Of a DNA stretch of 14,212 nucleotides, positions 1 to 7,305 are shown piece after piece. A program made the translations under genes and the position numbers. The notes under the pieces are model-generated. The model was not told the origin of the DNA and made no database searches. It saw nothing but the letters and a program-made list of their open reading frames with translations. The stretch is from DASVXQ01 sp046727955 (GTDB taxonomy: Bacteria; Actinomycetota; CALGFH01), in the NCBI GenBank assembly GCA_046727955.1, contig JBKPDO010000004.1:1-14212 (forward strand). The letters are read 5' to 3'. The first letter of the stretch is position 1; every line of letters begins with the position of its first letter.

Positions 1-603
1 GACCGGCCGGCCCGCGAGCCGATTGGTTTCCGGGTCGATCCGCGCCACGCTGTCGCCGCCGCCGCCGGAGTTGGTCACCCAGACGGCCCCGGGCGTGGCT
101 GCGACGTCCAGGGGCGCCCGGCGGACCGTGATGGTCGCCACCGTGCGGCCGGTCGCCAGGTCGATGCGGGTTACGGCGTCGTCGCCTGCCACGCCGAGGT
201 CGCCGGGGGCGACGCTGGCGGCCCACAGCGCCCCATCGCCGACGGCGATGGCCTCAGTGTGCGCGGGGACCCGCAGTGGCTCGCCGACGGCCTCGTTGGT
301 CGCGGGGTCGATCCCAACCACCGTGCCAGAAGCGTCCAGCACCCAGAGGATCGTATCGGCCACGGCCATGCTCCCGGCGCCGGGGACCGGGATGACCGCG
401 GCGAACCGGCCGCGGTCGAACACCGGCACGGTGGCACTGGTGCCGGTGCCGGTAGGCATGGGCGGCGGCTGAGTCGATCGCGGGCTACTCCTGGTATCGG
501 CGGTGCCGGCGCACCCGGCTGCGGCGAAAAGTACCGCAAGGACCAGCGTCTGCCAGCGTCGAGCGCGAAGCGGCGATGGCCGGAGGTTGGCGGGGCCTGA
601 CAT
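1..603 (-). CDS. Beta-propeller (YVTN/NHL-like) lipoprotein, 3' end outside window
   Basis: Reading the minus strand from ATG at 603 gives 201 open codons up to the window edge, so the gene is partial. Residues 17-30 are a hydrophobic signal segment ending in a lipobox (AAAGC), which makes Cys31 the likely lipidated residue and predicts an exported, membrane-anchored protein. A Ser/Thr/Pro-rich linker follows. Then come repeated propeller blades with typical phrases: ILWVLDASGTVVGIDPATNE, GALWAASVAPG, VTRIDLATGRTVATI, AVWVTNSGGGGDSVARIDPE. This alternation of W-V/A strands with IDP/IDL-TG turns is the hallmark of PQQ/YVTN/NHL-type propellers (family knowledge). The start is set by a strong GGGAGG/GGAGGT site 5 bases upstream. 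The specific ligand or role is unknown. It lies just downstream of a second, degraded propeller fragment (733-864), suggesting a former tandem of paralogues. Confidence 0.85.
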   Translation of the reverse strand, partial: MSGPANLRPSPLRARRWQTLVLAVLFAAAGCAGTADTRSSPRSTQPPPMPTGTGTSATVPVFDRGRFAAVIPVPGAGSMAVADTILWVLDASGTVVGIDPATNEAVGEPLRVPAHTEAIAVGDGALWAASVAPGDLGVAGDDAVTRIDLATGRTVATITVRRAPLDVAATPGAVWVTNSGGGGDSVARIDPETNRLAGRPV

Positions 604-708
604 GGCGCACCTCCCCTCCCAGGGTTCCAGGGTGGAGCATCCTTCCTACACCGGATGCGCCTGGCCGGTTCCCCTCGCGTGGGAGGTCAGCGCGGGACCG
701 CGCCGTCC

Positions 709-723
709 CCGGCGTGGCGCCGG
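709..723. terminator. Short GC hairpin after the propeller remnant
   Basis: CCGGCG-TGG-CGCCGG is a perfect 6-bp stem with a 3-base loop, ten bases past the stop codon of the degraded propeller tail on the minus strand. There is no T-tract, as is common in high-GC bacteria. It could be the leftover terminator of the lost gene. The stem is short, so the call is tentative. Confidence 0.3.
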
Positions 724-732
724 AACCGCAGG

Positions 733-864
733 CTACCGCGCGGCTGAACCGGAGAAGCTGACCAGCTCGTTCGGCTCGGTCGTCGCCACCCAGGCGTTGT
801 TGCCTGTCGCCACGACATCGCGCGGGCGGCCGCGGGTGCGGCAGAAGCGCACGATGCGGCCGCT
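733..864 (-). pseudogene. C-terminal remnant of a beta-propeller protein
   Basis: The minus strand between the LysR stop and a TAG at 733-735 encodes 43 codons that read as the last blade of a propeller: SGRIVRF, then GRPRDVVATGNNAWVATTEP, then NELVSFSG. The xxRDVVATGNxxWVATTExxELVxF pattern is typical of the actinobacterial propeller lipoproteins next door (family knowledge). There is no start codon, signal peptide or other blade. The preceding in-frame codon block runs straight into the TGA of the LysR gene, so the remnant sits in the LysR frame directly after its stop. I read it as the 3' stump of a gene whose upstream part was replaced when the LysR gene arrived. It is not expected to be translated. 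Confidence 0.7.
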
Positions 865-879
865 GCGGGGGCAGGATTG

Positions 880-1812
880 TCATTGTGGCGGTAGGGATCG
901 TAGCTCTGACCAGCGCACCGGCTGCGTCGTGAGGGCGGCGGCCACGGCGGTGACGAGGGTGGCGTTGTTTCGCCAGGCCGCGCGGCCGGGCCGGGTGCAG
1001 GCATAGATCCGCCGTGAGCCTGCCGCCCCGTCGAGGTCGATGTAGCGGACGCCGGGATGGGTCGGTCCGTCCGAGACCATCAGCCCAACGCCGAGGCCGG
1101 CCGCGACGAGCTCGGTGATCAGCGCCAGGCTGTCGATGCGGTGGGCCACGCGAGCGGTGGCTCCGTGGGCGGCGGTGACCCGGTGCAGCAGTTCGTCGTC
1201 GTCGCTGCCACGCGAGTTCGTGATCCACTCGGCTCCCTCGCGACCGAGGATCCGCGTCGGCTCCTCGCCGCGGCCAGCGTGGCGACTTGAAGGGATGATC
1301 AGCGCCATCGGCCGCTCGGCGAGCAGCCTGACGGATGCCTGGTCTGGGTGGTAGCGGGGCACGAGGCTGTAGTCGTAGACGAAGCCGACGTCGACCTCGT
1401 CGTCGGCAAGCATGGTGTCGACCTCGCGTGGTTCCCGCTCCTGCAGGCTGATCGCCAGTCGAGGATGCCGTGCCGACAGCTCGCGGATCGCTCCCAGGAC
1501 GGGGCCGGTGAGCAGGCTGGCGAAGGCGGCGACGCGGACATCCCCGACCGGCTCGGCCTCGGGATCGAGCGTGCCACGCGCGGCTTCGACGCTGGCAAGG
1601 AGCTGGCTCGCCGACGGCAACAACGCCATCCCGGCCGGAGTCAGGCGGAGCCGGCGTCCGACCCGCTCGGCCAGTGGCACGCCGACGGCCAGCTGCAGCG
1701 CCGCCAGCTGCTGCGAGACGGCTGACTTGCTGTAGCCGGTGGCCTCGGCGACCGCGCCGAGCGTCCCGCGCCGATCGAGCTCCACCAGCACTCGCATCCA
1801 CTGCAGATCCAT
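880..1812 (-). CDS. LysR-family transcriptional regulator
   Basis: 310 residues, normal for LysR proteins (about 300). Residues 1-60 form the winged helix-turn-helix: MDLQWMRVLVELDRRGTLGA, then AEATGYSKSAVSQQLAALQ and GVPLAERVGRRLRLTPAG, with the classic S-x-S-A-V-S-Q-Q-L recognition helix. Residues ~90-295 form the substrate-binding-like effector domain (GDVRVAAFASLLTGPVLGAI; MLADDEVDVGFVYDY; ELVAAGLGVGLM). I chose ATG at 1812 because it aligns with the family N-terminus. An ATG at 1820 is in another frame, and longer in-frame starts would run into the divergent exporter gene. The ribosome site is weak (GGTTGG). It is transcribed divergently from the EamA exporter with only 59 bp between start codons, the standard arrangement for a LysR protein controlling its neighbour. 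The inducer is not predictable. Confidence 0.92.
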   Translation of the reverse strand: MDLQWMRVLVELDRRGTLGAVAEATGYSKSAVSQQLAALQLAVGVPLAERVGRRLRLTPAGMALLPSASQLLASVEAARGTLDPEAEPVGDVRVAAFASLLTGPVLGAIRELSARHPRLAISLQEREPREVDTMLADDEVDVGFVYDYSLVPRYHPDQASVRLLAERPMALIIPSSRHAGRGEEPTRILGREGAEWITNSRGSDDDELLHRVTAAHGATARVAHRIDSLALITELVAAGLGVGLMVSDGPTHPGVRYIDLDGAAGSRRIYACTRPGRAAWRNNATLVTAVAAALTTQPVRWSELRSLPPQ

Positions 1813-1871
1813 CCAACCATTGTCCGTGATTCCTGCACATAAAGTCCAGAAACGCGCGATGGACGTGGACG
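1813..1871. promoter_or_regulatory. Divergent LysR/EamA control region
   Basis: The 59-bp gap between two divergent starts must hold both promoters and any LysR operator. It is locally AT-richer around TGCACATAAAGTCC (1834-1847), unlike its surroundings. I see no unambiguous -35/-10 pair or clean T-N11-A box, so this is a positional call only. Confidence 0.45.
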
Positions 1872-2873
1872 ATGGACCTGTGGCTCCATGTCGGCATGAC
1901 TCCCGCCTCCATCCTTCCCGCCCGGTCGCCCACGACGGCACCGGCCAGCCGCCGCGGCCAGTCCCTGGCGCTGGTACTGACATCGATGACGTCGGTGCAG
2001 GTCGGCGCCGCCGCATCCACCCACCTATTCGGCTCGCTGGGTGTTGCGGGGACGACCTGGCTACGGCTGTGCTGGGCCGCCGTGCTGCTGCTGCTCGTCG
2101 TGCGCCCACCAGTCGCCAGGCTGGCCCTGCGCGACCTCGCCGCCGCGGCCGCGCTGGGCGTGACCACTGCACTGATGACGCTGGCGTTCTTCGGCGCGGT
2201 CAGCCGGCTGCCGCTGGGCACTGCCGTGGCCGTCGAATTCCTCGGCCCACTCGGCGTCGCGGCACTGCGCAGCCGCCGGCTGGGCCTGGTGTGGGCAACC
2301 GTGGCGTTGCTCGGCGTGGCGGCCCTCACCCGGCCCTGGTCACAATCGCCGGTCGACCGCGTCGGCCTCCTGCTGGCCGCGGGCGCCGCCATCGCCTGGG
2401 CAGGGTACATCGTGTTGACCGCCCATGTCGGCGAACGTTGCCCGGGGCTGACCGGGCTGGCGATTTCCCTGACGGTCGCCACGCTCGTCGCCGCGCCCAT
2501 CGGGGCTCCGCAAGCGCTGCCGCACCTGACCGCGTCCGGTGCGCTCGCGTCCGCTGGCCTCGCGCTGCTGGCGCCGGCGCTCCCGTATGCGGCGGAGATG
2601 ACCGCGCTGCGAGTCCTCGCCCCGGCGGTGTTCGGCGTGTGGATGAGCCTCGAACCGGCCATCGCCACCGCGGTCGCGCTGCTGCTCCTGCACCAGGTGC
2701 CCGACGTCGTGCAACTCGTCGGCGTGCTCCTGGTCGTGGCGGCGAGCGTGGGAGCCGAACGAACCGCCTCATCACGCAGGACAGGCAACCACAGCCGTCA
2801 AGATCCCGATCTGGACATGGATCCACCGCAACGGGCGGCGGATCCTCCAACACCCACGGAGGTGCGGTCATGA
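1872..2873 (+). CDS. EamA/DMT-superfamily exporter (RhtA-like)
   Basis: 333 residues with about ten hydrophobic helices from residue ~30 to ~293, the two five-helix EamA halves of a drug/metabolite transporter. Recognisable family features are the first-helix stretch SVQVGAAASTHLFGSLG, PLGTAVAVEFLGPLGVAAL and, in the second half, VFGVWMSLEPAIATAVALLL, where the conserved S-L-E-P motif ends a helix as in RhtA-type threonine/homoserine exporters. The C-terminal ~40 residues are hydrophilic and unusual. ATG at 1896 (residue 9) is an alternative start, and neither start has a strong ribosome site. It is divergent from a LysR regulator and translationally coupled to a VOC protein. Expected role: efflux of a small metabolite or toxin across the cytoplasmic membrane. 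The substrate is unknown. Confidence 0.9.
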   Translation: MDLWLHVGMTPASILPARSPTTAPASRRGQSLALVLTSMTSVQVGAAASTHLFGSLGVAGTTWLRLCWAAVLLLLVVRPPVARLALRDLAAAAALGVTTALMTLAFFGAVSRLPLGTAVAVEFLGPLGVAALRSRRLGLVWATVALLGVAALTRPWSQSPVDRVGLLLAAGAAIAWAGYIVLTAHVGERCPGLTGLAISLTVATLVAAPIGAPQALPHLTASGALASAGLALLAPALPYAAEMTALRVLAPAVFGVWMSLEPAIATAVALLLLHQVPDVVQLVGVLLVVAASVGAERTASSRRTGNHSRQDPDLDMDPPQRAADPPTPTEVRS

Positions 2874-3226
2874 TCAACGGTGTCCACGCAATCATCTACA
2901 GCAACGACGCGGAGGCGGTATGTGCGTTCTTCCACGACGTCCTCGGGTTCTCCTCGGTCGACGCCGGTGGCGGCTGGTCGATCTTCGCCCTGCCGCCAGC
3001 CGAACTGGCCGCTCACCCCACCGACGGGGACATGCAGTTGGGGTTGTACCTGATGTGCACCGACATCAACGCAACCGTCGATGAGCTGAAGGGCAAGGGC
3101 GTGGAGTTCTCCGGCCCGATCAGCGACCAGGGCTGGGGGCTGCTCACCTCGATCAAGCTGCCAGGCGGTAGCGAGCTCGGCCTGTACGAGCCACGCCACC
3201 CCACCCCCCTGCGGCCAGTCTCCTGA
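2870..3226 (+). CDS. VOC (glyoxalase/bleomycin-resistance fold) protein
   Basis: 118 residues, a single VOC module with two beta-alpha-beta-beta-beta units. It starts MINGVHAIIYSNDAEAVCAF and continues FHDVLGF, then the second unit LYLMCTDINATVDELKGKGV and PGGSELGLYEPRHP. The positions of His6 and Glu107 match the metal-ligand strands of the fold (inference). The start is fixed by GGAGG at 2858-2862, seven bases upstream. The ATGA overlap with the exporter stop (2870-2873) implies translational coupling, so the pair is one operon under the LysR protein. VOC proteins of this size are often glyoxalase-like lyases, dioxygenases or drug-sequestering proteins. Coupling with an efflux pump suggests detoxification, but the substrate is not readable. 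Confidence 0.9.
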   Translation: MINGVHAIIYSNDAEAVCAFFHDVLGFSSVDAGGGWSIFALPPAELAAHPTDGDMQLGLYLMCTDINATVDELKGKGVEFSGPISDQGWGLLTSIKLPGGSELGLYEPRHPTPLRPVS

Positions 3227-3312
3227 CAGCGGCAGAGCCTCCGCGACACTGCGTCGAGCACAGGCTCGCCAACCTGCGACGGCGTTTCTCCGCATGCGCT
3301 TCACCGCCACTT

Positions 3313-3342
3313 TCGGCCGGAACCTGGTCAGGTTCCGGCCGA
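3313..3342 (+). terminator. Perfect 14-bp inverted repeat after the VOC gene
   Basis: TCGGCCGGAACCTG-GT-CAGGTTCCGGCCGA is a perfect 14-bp stem with a minimal 2-base loop (probably opening to 4-6 bases in RNA), 87 bases after the VOC stop. There is no T-run, but high-GC actinomycete terminators often lack one. It is the only strong hairpin between the VOC operon and the TetR promoter, so a terminator is the simplest reading. The very small loop would also fit a dimeric-protein binding site. Confidence 0.6.
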
Positions 3343-3472
3343 CCTGTATGGACCCGAGATCGGCGGGGACGGTAGCGAGATCCTGAACGAACGGCCTGGA
3401 GGAGCAGCGGCACCCGCAGTGCCAACCGCGGGGGGCAGCGTCTGCTGTGTTCGCCGGCATCCAGTCGATTAG

Positions 3473-3505
3473 ATACTAGACGAGTCGCGACATCTCATCT
3501 AGTAT
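3473..3505. promoter_or_regulatory. Palindromic operator overlapping the tetR promoter
   Basis: Two 12-base arms, ATACTAGACGAG (3473-3484) and CTCATCTAGTAT (3494-3505), are inverted with 11 of 12 positions matching and a 9-base spacer. This AT-rich dyad is conspicuous in GC-rich DNA and lies immediately before the TetR-type gene, as expected for an autorepressor site. It overlaps a sigma70-like promoter: -35 TAGACG (3477-3482), 17-bp spacer, -10 TAGTAT (3500-3505), with a predicted start about 7 bases downstream at 3512. The base-pair dyad is seen; operator function is inference. TATGAT (3503-3508) is an alternative -10. Confidence 0.7.
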
Positions 3506-3511
3506 GATCTC

Positions 3512-4417
3512 ATGCCACCGCCGGCGATCACCAGACAGCAGGCCCTGGCGGCCCTCGCCGCCACCGGGCAGGCCCGCCAAGACCAGGACCGGGACGACCT
3601 GGCCGGCCTGTCGATGGAGGAGCTGGCCGCCCGAGCCGGGGTCTCCCGCGCCACCCTGTACCGGCTGTTCGGCAGCCAGCAGAACCTGCTCCAAGAGCTT
3701 GGCGTTGAGGCGCCGCCGATGGTGCGCAGCCGCATCCTCGACACCGCCCTGGATCTGGTCGGCCGCCACGGCCTGGCCGAGCTGTCCATGGACGAGCTGG
3801 CCGCCCGAGCCGAGGTCTCCCGCGCCACCCTGTACCGGCTGTTTCCCGGCAAGGCGGCCCTGTTCGCCGAGCTGGTCCGGCGCTTCTCCCCCTTCGACCC
3901 GATCGCGGCGGTGCTGGAGACCATGGGCGACCGGCCCCCGGCCGAGGTCATCCCCGCGGTCGCGCACGCCATGGCCACGGCCATGGAGGGTCGCATCGGC
4001 CTGCTGCTGCAGCTGCTGTTCGAGTTCTCCCGCAGCGGTCCCGGCAGCCACGCCGGCGCCGACTTCCAGGAGGATGCGGCCAACGCGATGCGAACCCTGC
4101 CGCTGGTGGCAGGCTACCTGGCCGAGCAGATGGCAGCTGGCCGCCTGCGCCGGATGGACCCGGTCCTGGCGGTGCAGGCCCTGGCTGGCCCGATCGTGAT
4201 GCATCTCCTGATGCAGGTGCCGGCCGAGTCGCAGTCCGGCCCTGGCCGCGGGGTGGCCTTGCCCCTGGAGGAGGTCGTTGACGAGTTGGTCGGGATCTGG
4301 CTACGGGCCATGACCCCCGACGACGGCGAGCACCACCAGCGCCAACGGCGCACGTCGAGGATACGGAGCAAGCACGATGACCAAACAGACGCCCCAGCCC
4401 CGCCGGGTCAGGCCTGA
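3512..4417 (+). CDS. TetR-family regulator with tandem HTH modules
   Basis: 301 residues, against about 200 for most TetR proteins. Two helix-turn-helix modules are present: residues 33-63 (LSMEELAARAGVSRATLYRL, FGSQQNLLQEL) and residues 91-121 (LSMDELAARAEVSRATLYRL, FPGKAALFAEL). The second has the complete TetR N-domain, with helix 1 at VRSRILDTALDLVGRHGLAE; the first has a degenerate helix 1. Residues ~125-270 are the all-helical ligand/dimerisation domain. The last ~30 residues are charged, low-complexity and overlap the next gene by 41 bases, so they may simply be run-on. The ATG at 3512 has no Shine-Dalgarno site and sits at the predicted transcription start, so translation is probably leaderless. 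The palindrome at its promoter suggests autoregulation plus control of the downstream enzyme genes. Confidence 0.9.
   Translation: MPPPAITRQQALAALAATGQARQDQDRDDLAGLSMEELAARAGVSRATLYRLFGSQQNLLQELGVEAPPMVRSRILDTALDLVGRHGLAELSMDELAARAEVSRATLYRLFPGKAALFAELVRRFSPFDPIAAVLETMGDRPPAEVIPAVAHAMATAMEGRIGLLLQLLFEFSRSGPGSHAGADFQEDAANAMRTLPLVAGYLAEQMAAGRLRRMDPVLAVQALAGPIVMHLLMQVPAESQSGPGRGVALPLEEVVDELVGIWLRAMTPDDGEHHQRQRRTSRIRSKHDDQTDAPAPPGQA
3608..3670 (+). repeat. In-frame direct repeat, HTH copy 1
   Basis: This 63-bp stretch matches 3782-3844 at 59 of 63 positions, with the two copies 174 bp (58 codons) apart in the same frame. It encodes the first HTH of the double-headed TetR protein. Near identity at DNA level, including third positions, points to recent duplication or gene conversion, or to strong constraint. 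Confidence 0.95.
3782..3844 (+). repeat. In-frame direct repeat, HTH copy 2
   Basis: Second copy of the 63-bp repeat. The four differences from copy 1 are G/C, G/C, G/A and C/T; the third changes Gly to Glu just before the turn, and the first is synonymous. It encodes the canonical HTH of the TetR-type domain. Confidence 0.95.
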
Positions 4418-6665
4418 CGCGCTCCCGCCTGTGGTCAGCCTGGCCGAGGCCGCCGGCCTCGACCCCGCGCGGATGCAGGCCTTGCTGGGAACCAAGGCGG
4501 CCAATCTGGCGCGCCTGGCCAGGGCCGGCTTCCCGGTGCCGGCCGGGGTTGTGGTGAGCTCGGCCGCCGAGGCGGACTGGGACCAGACATGCGCATGCCT
4601 GCTACAGGCGGCCGCCGAGCTGGCCGGCCGGCAGGACCAGCGGTTCGCAGTACGCTCCTCAGCTGCCAGCGAGGACCTTGCGGGCGCGTCGTTCGCCGGC
4701 CAGTACGAGACCGTCCTGGACGTCGGTCTCGACCAGCTGCCTGAGGCGGTGCGGCATGTCCTGGACTCGGCCGCCTCGGCGCGCGTGTCGGCCTACCGGC
4801 AGGCCCACTCCCAGGCAGCCGTAGCCGACCCGTCCGGGTCGGGGATGGCGGTACTTGTCCAGGTGATGGTGGTGGCGGATGCGGCCGGAGTGGCGTTCAC
4901 CGCCAACCCGGTGACCGGCGACCGTGGCGAGGTCGTCGTCACCGCCGTGCGCGGCCTGGGCGAGCGGCTGGTCTCGGGCGAGGCCAGCGGCGACCAGTGG
5001 GTCGTCCGCGACGGGCAGGTCAGGTGCACCCGGGCGGTGGAGCAGGCGATCAACGCTGACCAGGCCCGCCAGGTCGCCACGCTCGCCCGCCGTGTCCAAG
5101 CCTATTTCGCCGCCCCGCAGGACCTGGAGTGGGCGATCGGCGACGACACCACCGGCGCCGACGGCGGGTTGTGGCTGCTGCAGGCACGGCCGATGACGGC
5201 GCTGCCCGACCCGGTCGCCTGGACGCCGCCCGCGCCGGGGTACTGGATGCGCAACTTGCGGCTCGGCGAGTGGCTCCCCGAGCCCATGACGCCGCTGTTC
5301 GCCGATTGGCTGCTGGAACGAATCGACCAGGGCGAGCTGCAGGCGACGCGCGACCACGTCGGCGGGGCGCTGCCGTTCCCGCACGCCGCGATCAACGGCT
5401 GGTACTACCTCGCCACCCCACCGCTGTCGCCACGCGCGATCCTTACCGCGCTCGTGCACGGCCGTGGTCGGCTGGTGCGGTTCCTGCGCTACGCGGTGCT
5501 CGGCCCGTCCCGTGACCCGGTCGCCGCCGACCGGCACCTGCTGAGGCACCTGGCCGAGCAGTGGCGAGAGGAGCTGCTGCCCCGCTACCAGCGGCAGGTC
5601 CAGGTGCGTGAGCAGCAGGTCGAGACCGCTTCGCCCGAGCAGTTGGCCGGCATCATCGACCAGGTCGGCGCCGCCGCCGGCGAGCAGCTGTGGTCGCTGG
5701 CGGTGGTGGGGGGCTCGGCGTGGAAGATGGAAGGCGCCCTGGCCAGCTTCTACCGCCAGCATCTGGCCGCTACGGTCGATGCCAGCGTCCAGCACCTGCT
5801 CGCTGGGCTGCCAGGCGCCCAACCCGAGCTACCCGCCCACGCGGTCCAGAGCATCGACTGGGCCCACCCGACTGCCGGGGAGCTGGGCTGGCGGCCGCCC
5901 GGGCCGTCCGATCGGCACCGCGACCTGGCCGCCCGGCGTGAGGCCCTCACCGCCCAGTGCGCGGCGGTGCTGGCCGACCGGCCGCAACTGCAGGCGCGGT
6001 TCCAGGCGCTGCTGGCGGTCGCCCAGCGCTACGCCATCATCCGCGAGCAGCAAGCCCGCAACGTCACCCTCGGCTGGCCGCTGCTGCGCCGCTGCGCGCT
6101 GCGCCTTGGCGAGACCCTCCACGCCGACGGCGTGATCGACCAGGCCGAGGACGTGTTCTTCCTGACCCGCGCCGAGCTGGACGCCCGCGCGCCCCTGCAG
6201 GATGTGGTCGACCGGCGCCGTGGTATCTGGGAGCGGCAGCGGCGCCTGCTCGCCCCCTTGACCATCGGCCGGCCACCCCGGCTGCTCGCCAGAGAGCTGC
6301 TGGCCGCCGTGGAGGCCGCGCGCACCACCGGGCCGGCGCCCGAGGGCGCGATCATCGGGCAGCCGGCCAGCCCTGGCCGCGCCACCGGCCCGGTCCGCAT
6401 CGTGCGCCGCCAGGAGGACTTCGATGCCTTCCAGGCCGGCGAGGTGCTGGTCGCCCGGGCCACCACGCCGGCCTGGACCCCGCTGTTCGCCCGCGCGGTC
6501 GCTGTCGTCACCGACAGCGGCACCCTGGCCGCGCACGCCTCCCTGGTCGCCCGCGAGTACGGCATCCCCGCAGTGGTCGGCACCGGCGACGCCACCGCCC
6601 GCTTGAACAACGGCCAAGTGGTGACCGTGGACGGCGGCGCCGGCACCATCCAGCCACCCCAGTGA
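4377..6665 (+). CDS. PEP-synthase / rifampicin-phosphotransferase-like enzyme
   Basis: 762 residues with the three-part layout of dikinase-type phosphotransferases. Residues ~36-275 are the PPDK/PEP-synthase ATP-grasp domain (GTKAANLARLARAGFPVPAG; RFAVRSSAASEDLAGASFAG; VLVQVMVVADAAGVAFTANP; LWLLQARPMT). Residues ~280-650 are a helical central domain with REQQARNVTLGWPLLRRCAL and EDVFFLTRAEL, like the substrate-binding region of rifampicin phosphotransferase. Residues ~655-760 are the swivelling PEP-utiliser domain with TDSGTLAAHASLVAREYGIP, where His720 is the probable phospho-carrier. Known Rph proteins are ~870 residues; PEP synthases are longer still and have a pyruvate barrel, absent here. 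Expected chemistry: ATP to AMP plus Pi plus phosphorylated substrate. The substrate is not proven to be rifamycin. GGAG at 4365-4368 sets the start inside the 3' end of tetR, implying coupling. Confidence 0.88.
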   Translation: MTKQTPQPRRVRPDALPPVVSLAEAAGLDPARMQALLGTKAANLARLARAGFPVPAGVVVSSAAEADWDQTCACLLQAAAELAGRQDQRFAVRSSAASEDLAGASFAGQYETVLDVGLDQLPEAVRHVLDSAASARVSAYRQAHSQAAVADPSGSGMAVLVQVMVVADAAGVAFTANPVTGDRGEVVVTAVRGLGERLVSGEASGDQWVVRDGQVRCTRAVEQAINADQARQVATLARRVQAYFAAPQDLEWAIGDDTTGADGGLWLLQARPMTALPDPVAWTPPAPGYWMRNLRLGEWLPEPMTPLFADWLLERIDQGELQATRDHVGGALPFPHAAINGWYYLATPPLSPRAILTALVHGRGRLVRFLRYAVLGPSRDPVAADRHLLRHLAEQWREELLPRYQRQVQVREQQVETASPEQLAGIIDQVGAAAGEQLWSLAVVGGSAWKMEGALASFYRQHLAATVDASVQHLLAGLPGAQPELPAHAVQSIDWAHPTAGELGWRPPGPSDRHRDLAARREALTAQCAAVLADRPQLQARFQALLAVAQRYAIIREQQARNVTLGWPLLRRCALRLGETLHADGVIDQAEDVFFLTRAELDARAPLQDVVDRRRGIWERQRRLLAPLTIGRPPRLLARELLAAVEAARTTGPAPEGAIIGQPASPGRATGPVRIVRRQEDFDAFQAGEVLVARATTPAWTPLFARAVAVVTDSGTLAAHASLVAREYGIPAVVGTGDATARLNNGQVVTVDGGAGTIQPPQ

Positions 6666-6714
6666 TGACCAACCCTCCACCCGACGGCCCGGCCCCGACC
6701 CTGCAAGGACGACC

Positions 6715-7191
6715 ATGACCACCACACCACTGGTGCTCCTGCTGGCCGCCGCGGGAGCCAACGGCCTCCTCGCCGGGGCCAGCCTCGACCAGTCCATCAA
6801 GCAGCTTCCCGCCCGCCACCGCATCGGCGTGCTGGCGTTTGCCCGCTACAGCCAAGCCGCCGACCTGGCCAACGGCGTCGCCTGGTACGCGGTACTGGGC
6901 GTGGGCGCCGCCCTGCTGACCCTGATCGCCGCCGCCGCTGGCCTGGCCGACCACCCGTCCACCGCGGCCGCCGTCGCCTTGTGGGCCGCGATCGCCGCCA
7001 CCGGTGCCCATTCGGCGGCCACCGCCCGTGCAGCACCCATCAACTTCCGCCAACGGCGCCTGGGGGCCGACGAGGCGGCGCTCACCGTCTTGTTCAACCG
7101 CTTCCAACGCTGGCAGACGATCCGAGTAACCTTCCAGGTCACCGCGCTGGCGGCGGTGCTCACTGCGCTCGCCGTCGCGGTCACCTACTGA
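6715..7191 (+). CDS. Four-helix membrane protein, DUF1772/anthrone-oxygenase-like
   Basis: 158 residues, about four hydrophobic helices (~5-25, 52-78, 82-102, 137-157). Motifs resembling the DUF1772 (anthrone oxygenase-like) family are the polar face after helix 1 (GLLAGASLDQSIKQLPARHR), the P-I-N segment between helices 3 and 4 (ARAAPINFRQRRL) and FNRFQRWQTIRVTFQVTALA before the last helix. The family match is by pattern only. An AAGGA site five bases before ATG supports the start. It follows the PEP-utilising enzyme by 49 bp on the same strand, so it is probably in the same operon. It might oxidise or transport the same small molecule, but that is inference. Inner-membrane location is expected. 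Confidence 0.7.
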   Translation: MTTTPLVLLLAAAGANGLLAGASLDQSIKQLPARHRIGVLAFARYSQAADLANGVAWYAVLGVGAALLTLIAAAAGLADHPSTAAAVALWAAIAATGAHSAATARAAPINFRQRRLGADEAALTVLFNRFQRWQTIRVTFQVTALAAVLTALAVAVTY

Positions 7192-7305
7192 GCACAACCG
7201 ACCAGCCCGATCCAGCCACCAGGCCAATGGGCAGAATCCGCAACGGCCAACAGCCCGAACCCTGAGCCGGAGCCCCGACCAACCCGACAAGGGAAGGCTA
7301 AAGCG

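Noticed and set aside
485..2788. Very long open frame (767 codons) on the minus strand
   Set aside because: Its translation is Arg/Ser/Pro-rich low-quality sequence running through the intergenic region, out of frame with the LysR gene and antisense to the EamA gene: a GC-rich shadow frame.
1739..2869. Long plus-strand frame that would add ~377 residues in front of the VOC protein
   Set aside because: The extension is antisense to LysR and out of frame with EamA, with shadow composition; the VOC start at 2870 has its own GGAGG site and matches the family N-terminus.
3227..3460. Minus-strand frame with R/V-rich translation (220 codons) near the VOC gene
   Set aside because: It is antisense to the VOC gene for much of its length, has no ribosome site, and no family motif is visible.
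3473..3505. CRISPR or attachment-site interpretation of the inverted repeat
   Set aside because: There is a single dyad, not an array, with no integrase or duplicated half-site nearby; its position over a TetR promoter fits an operator better.
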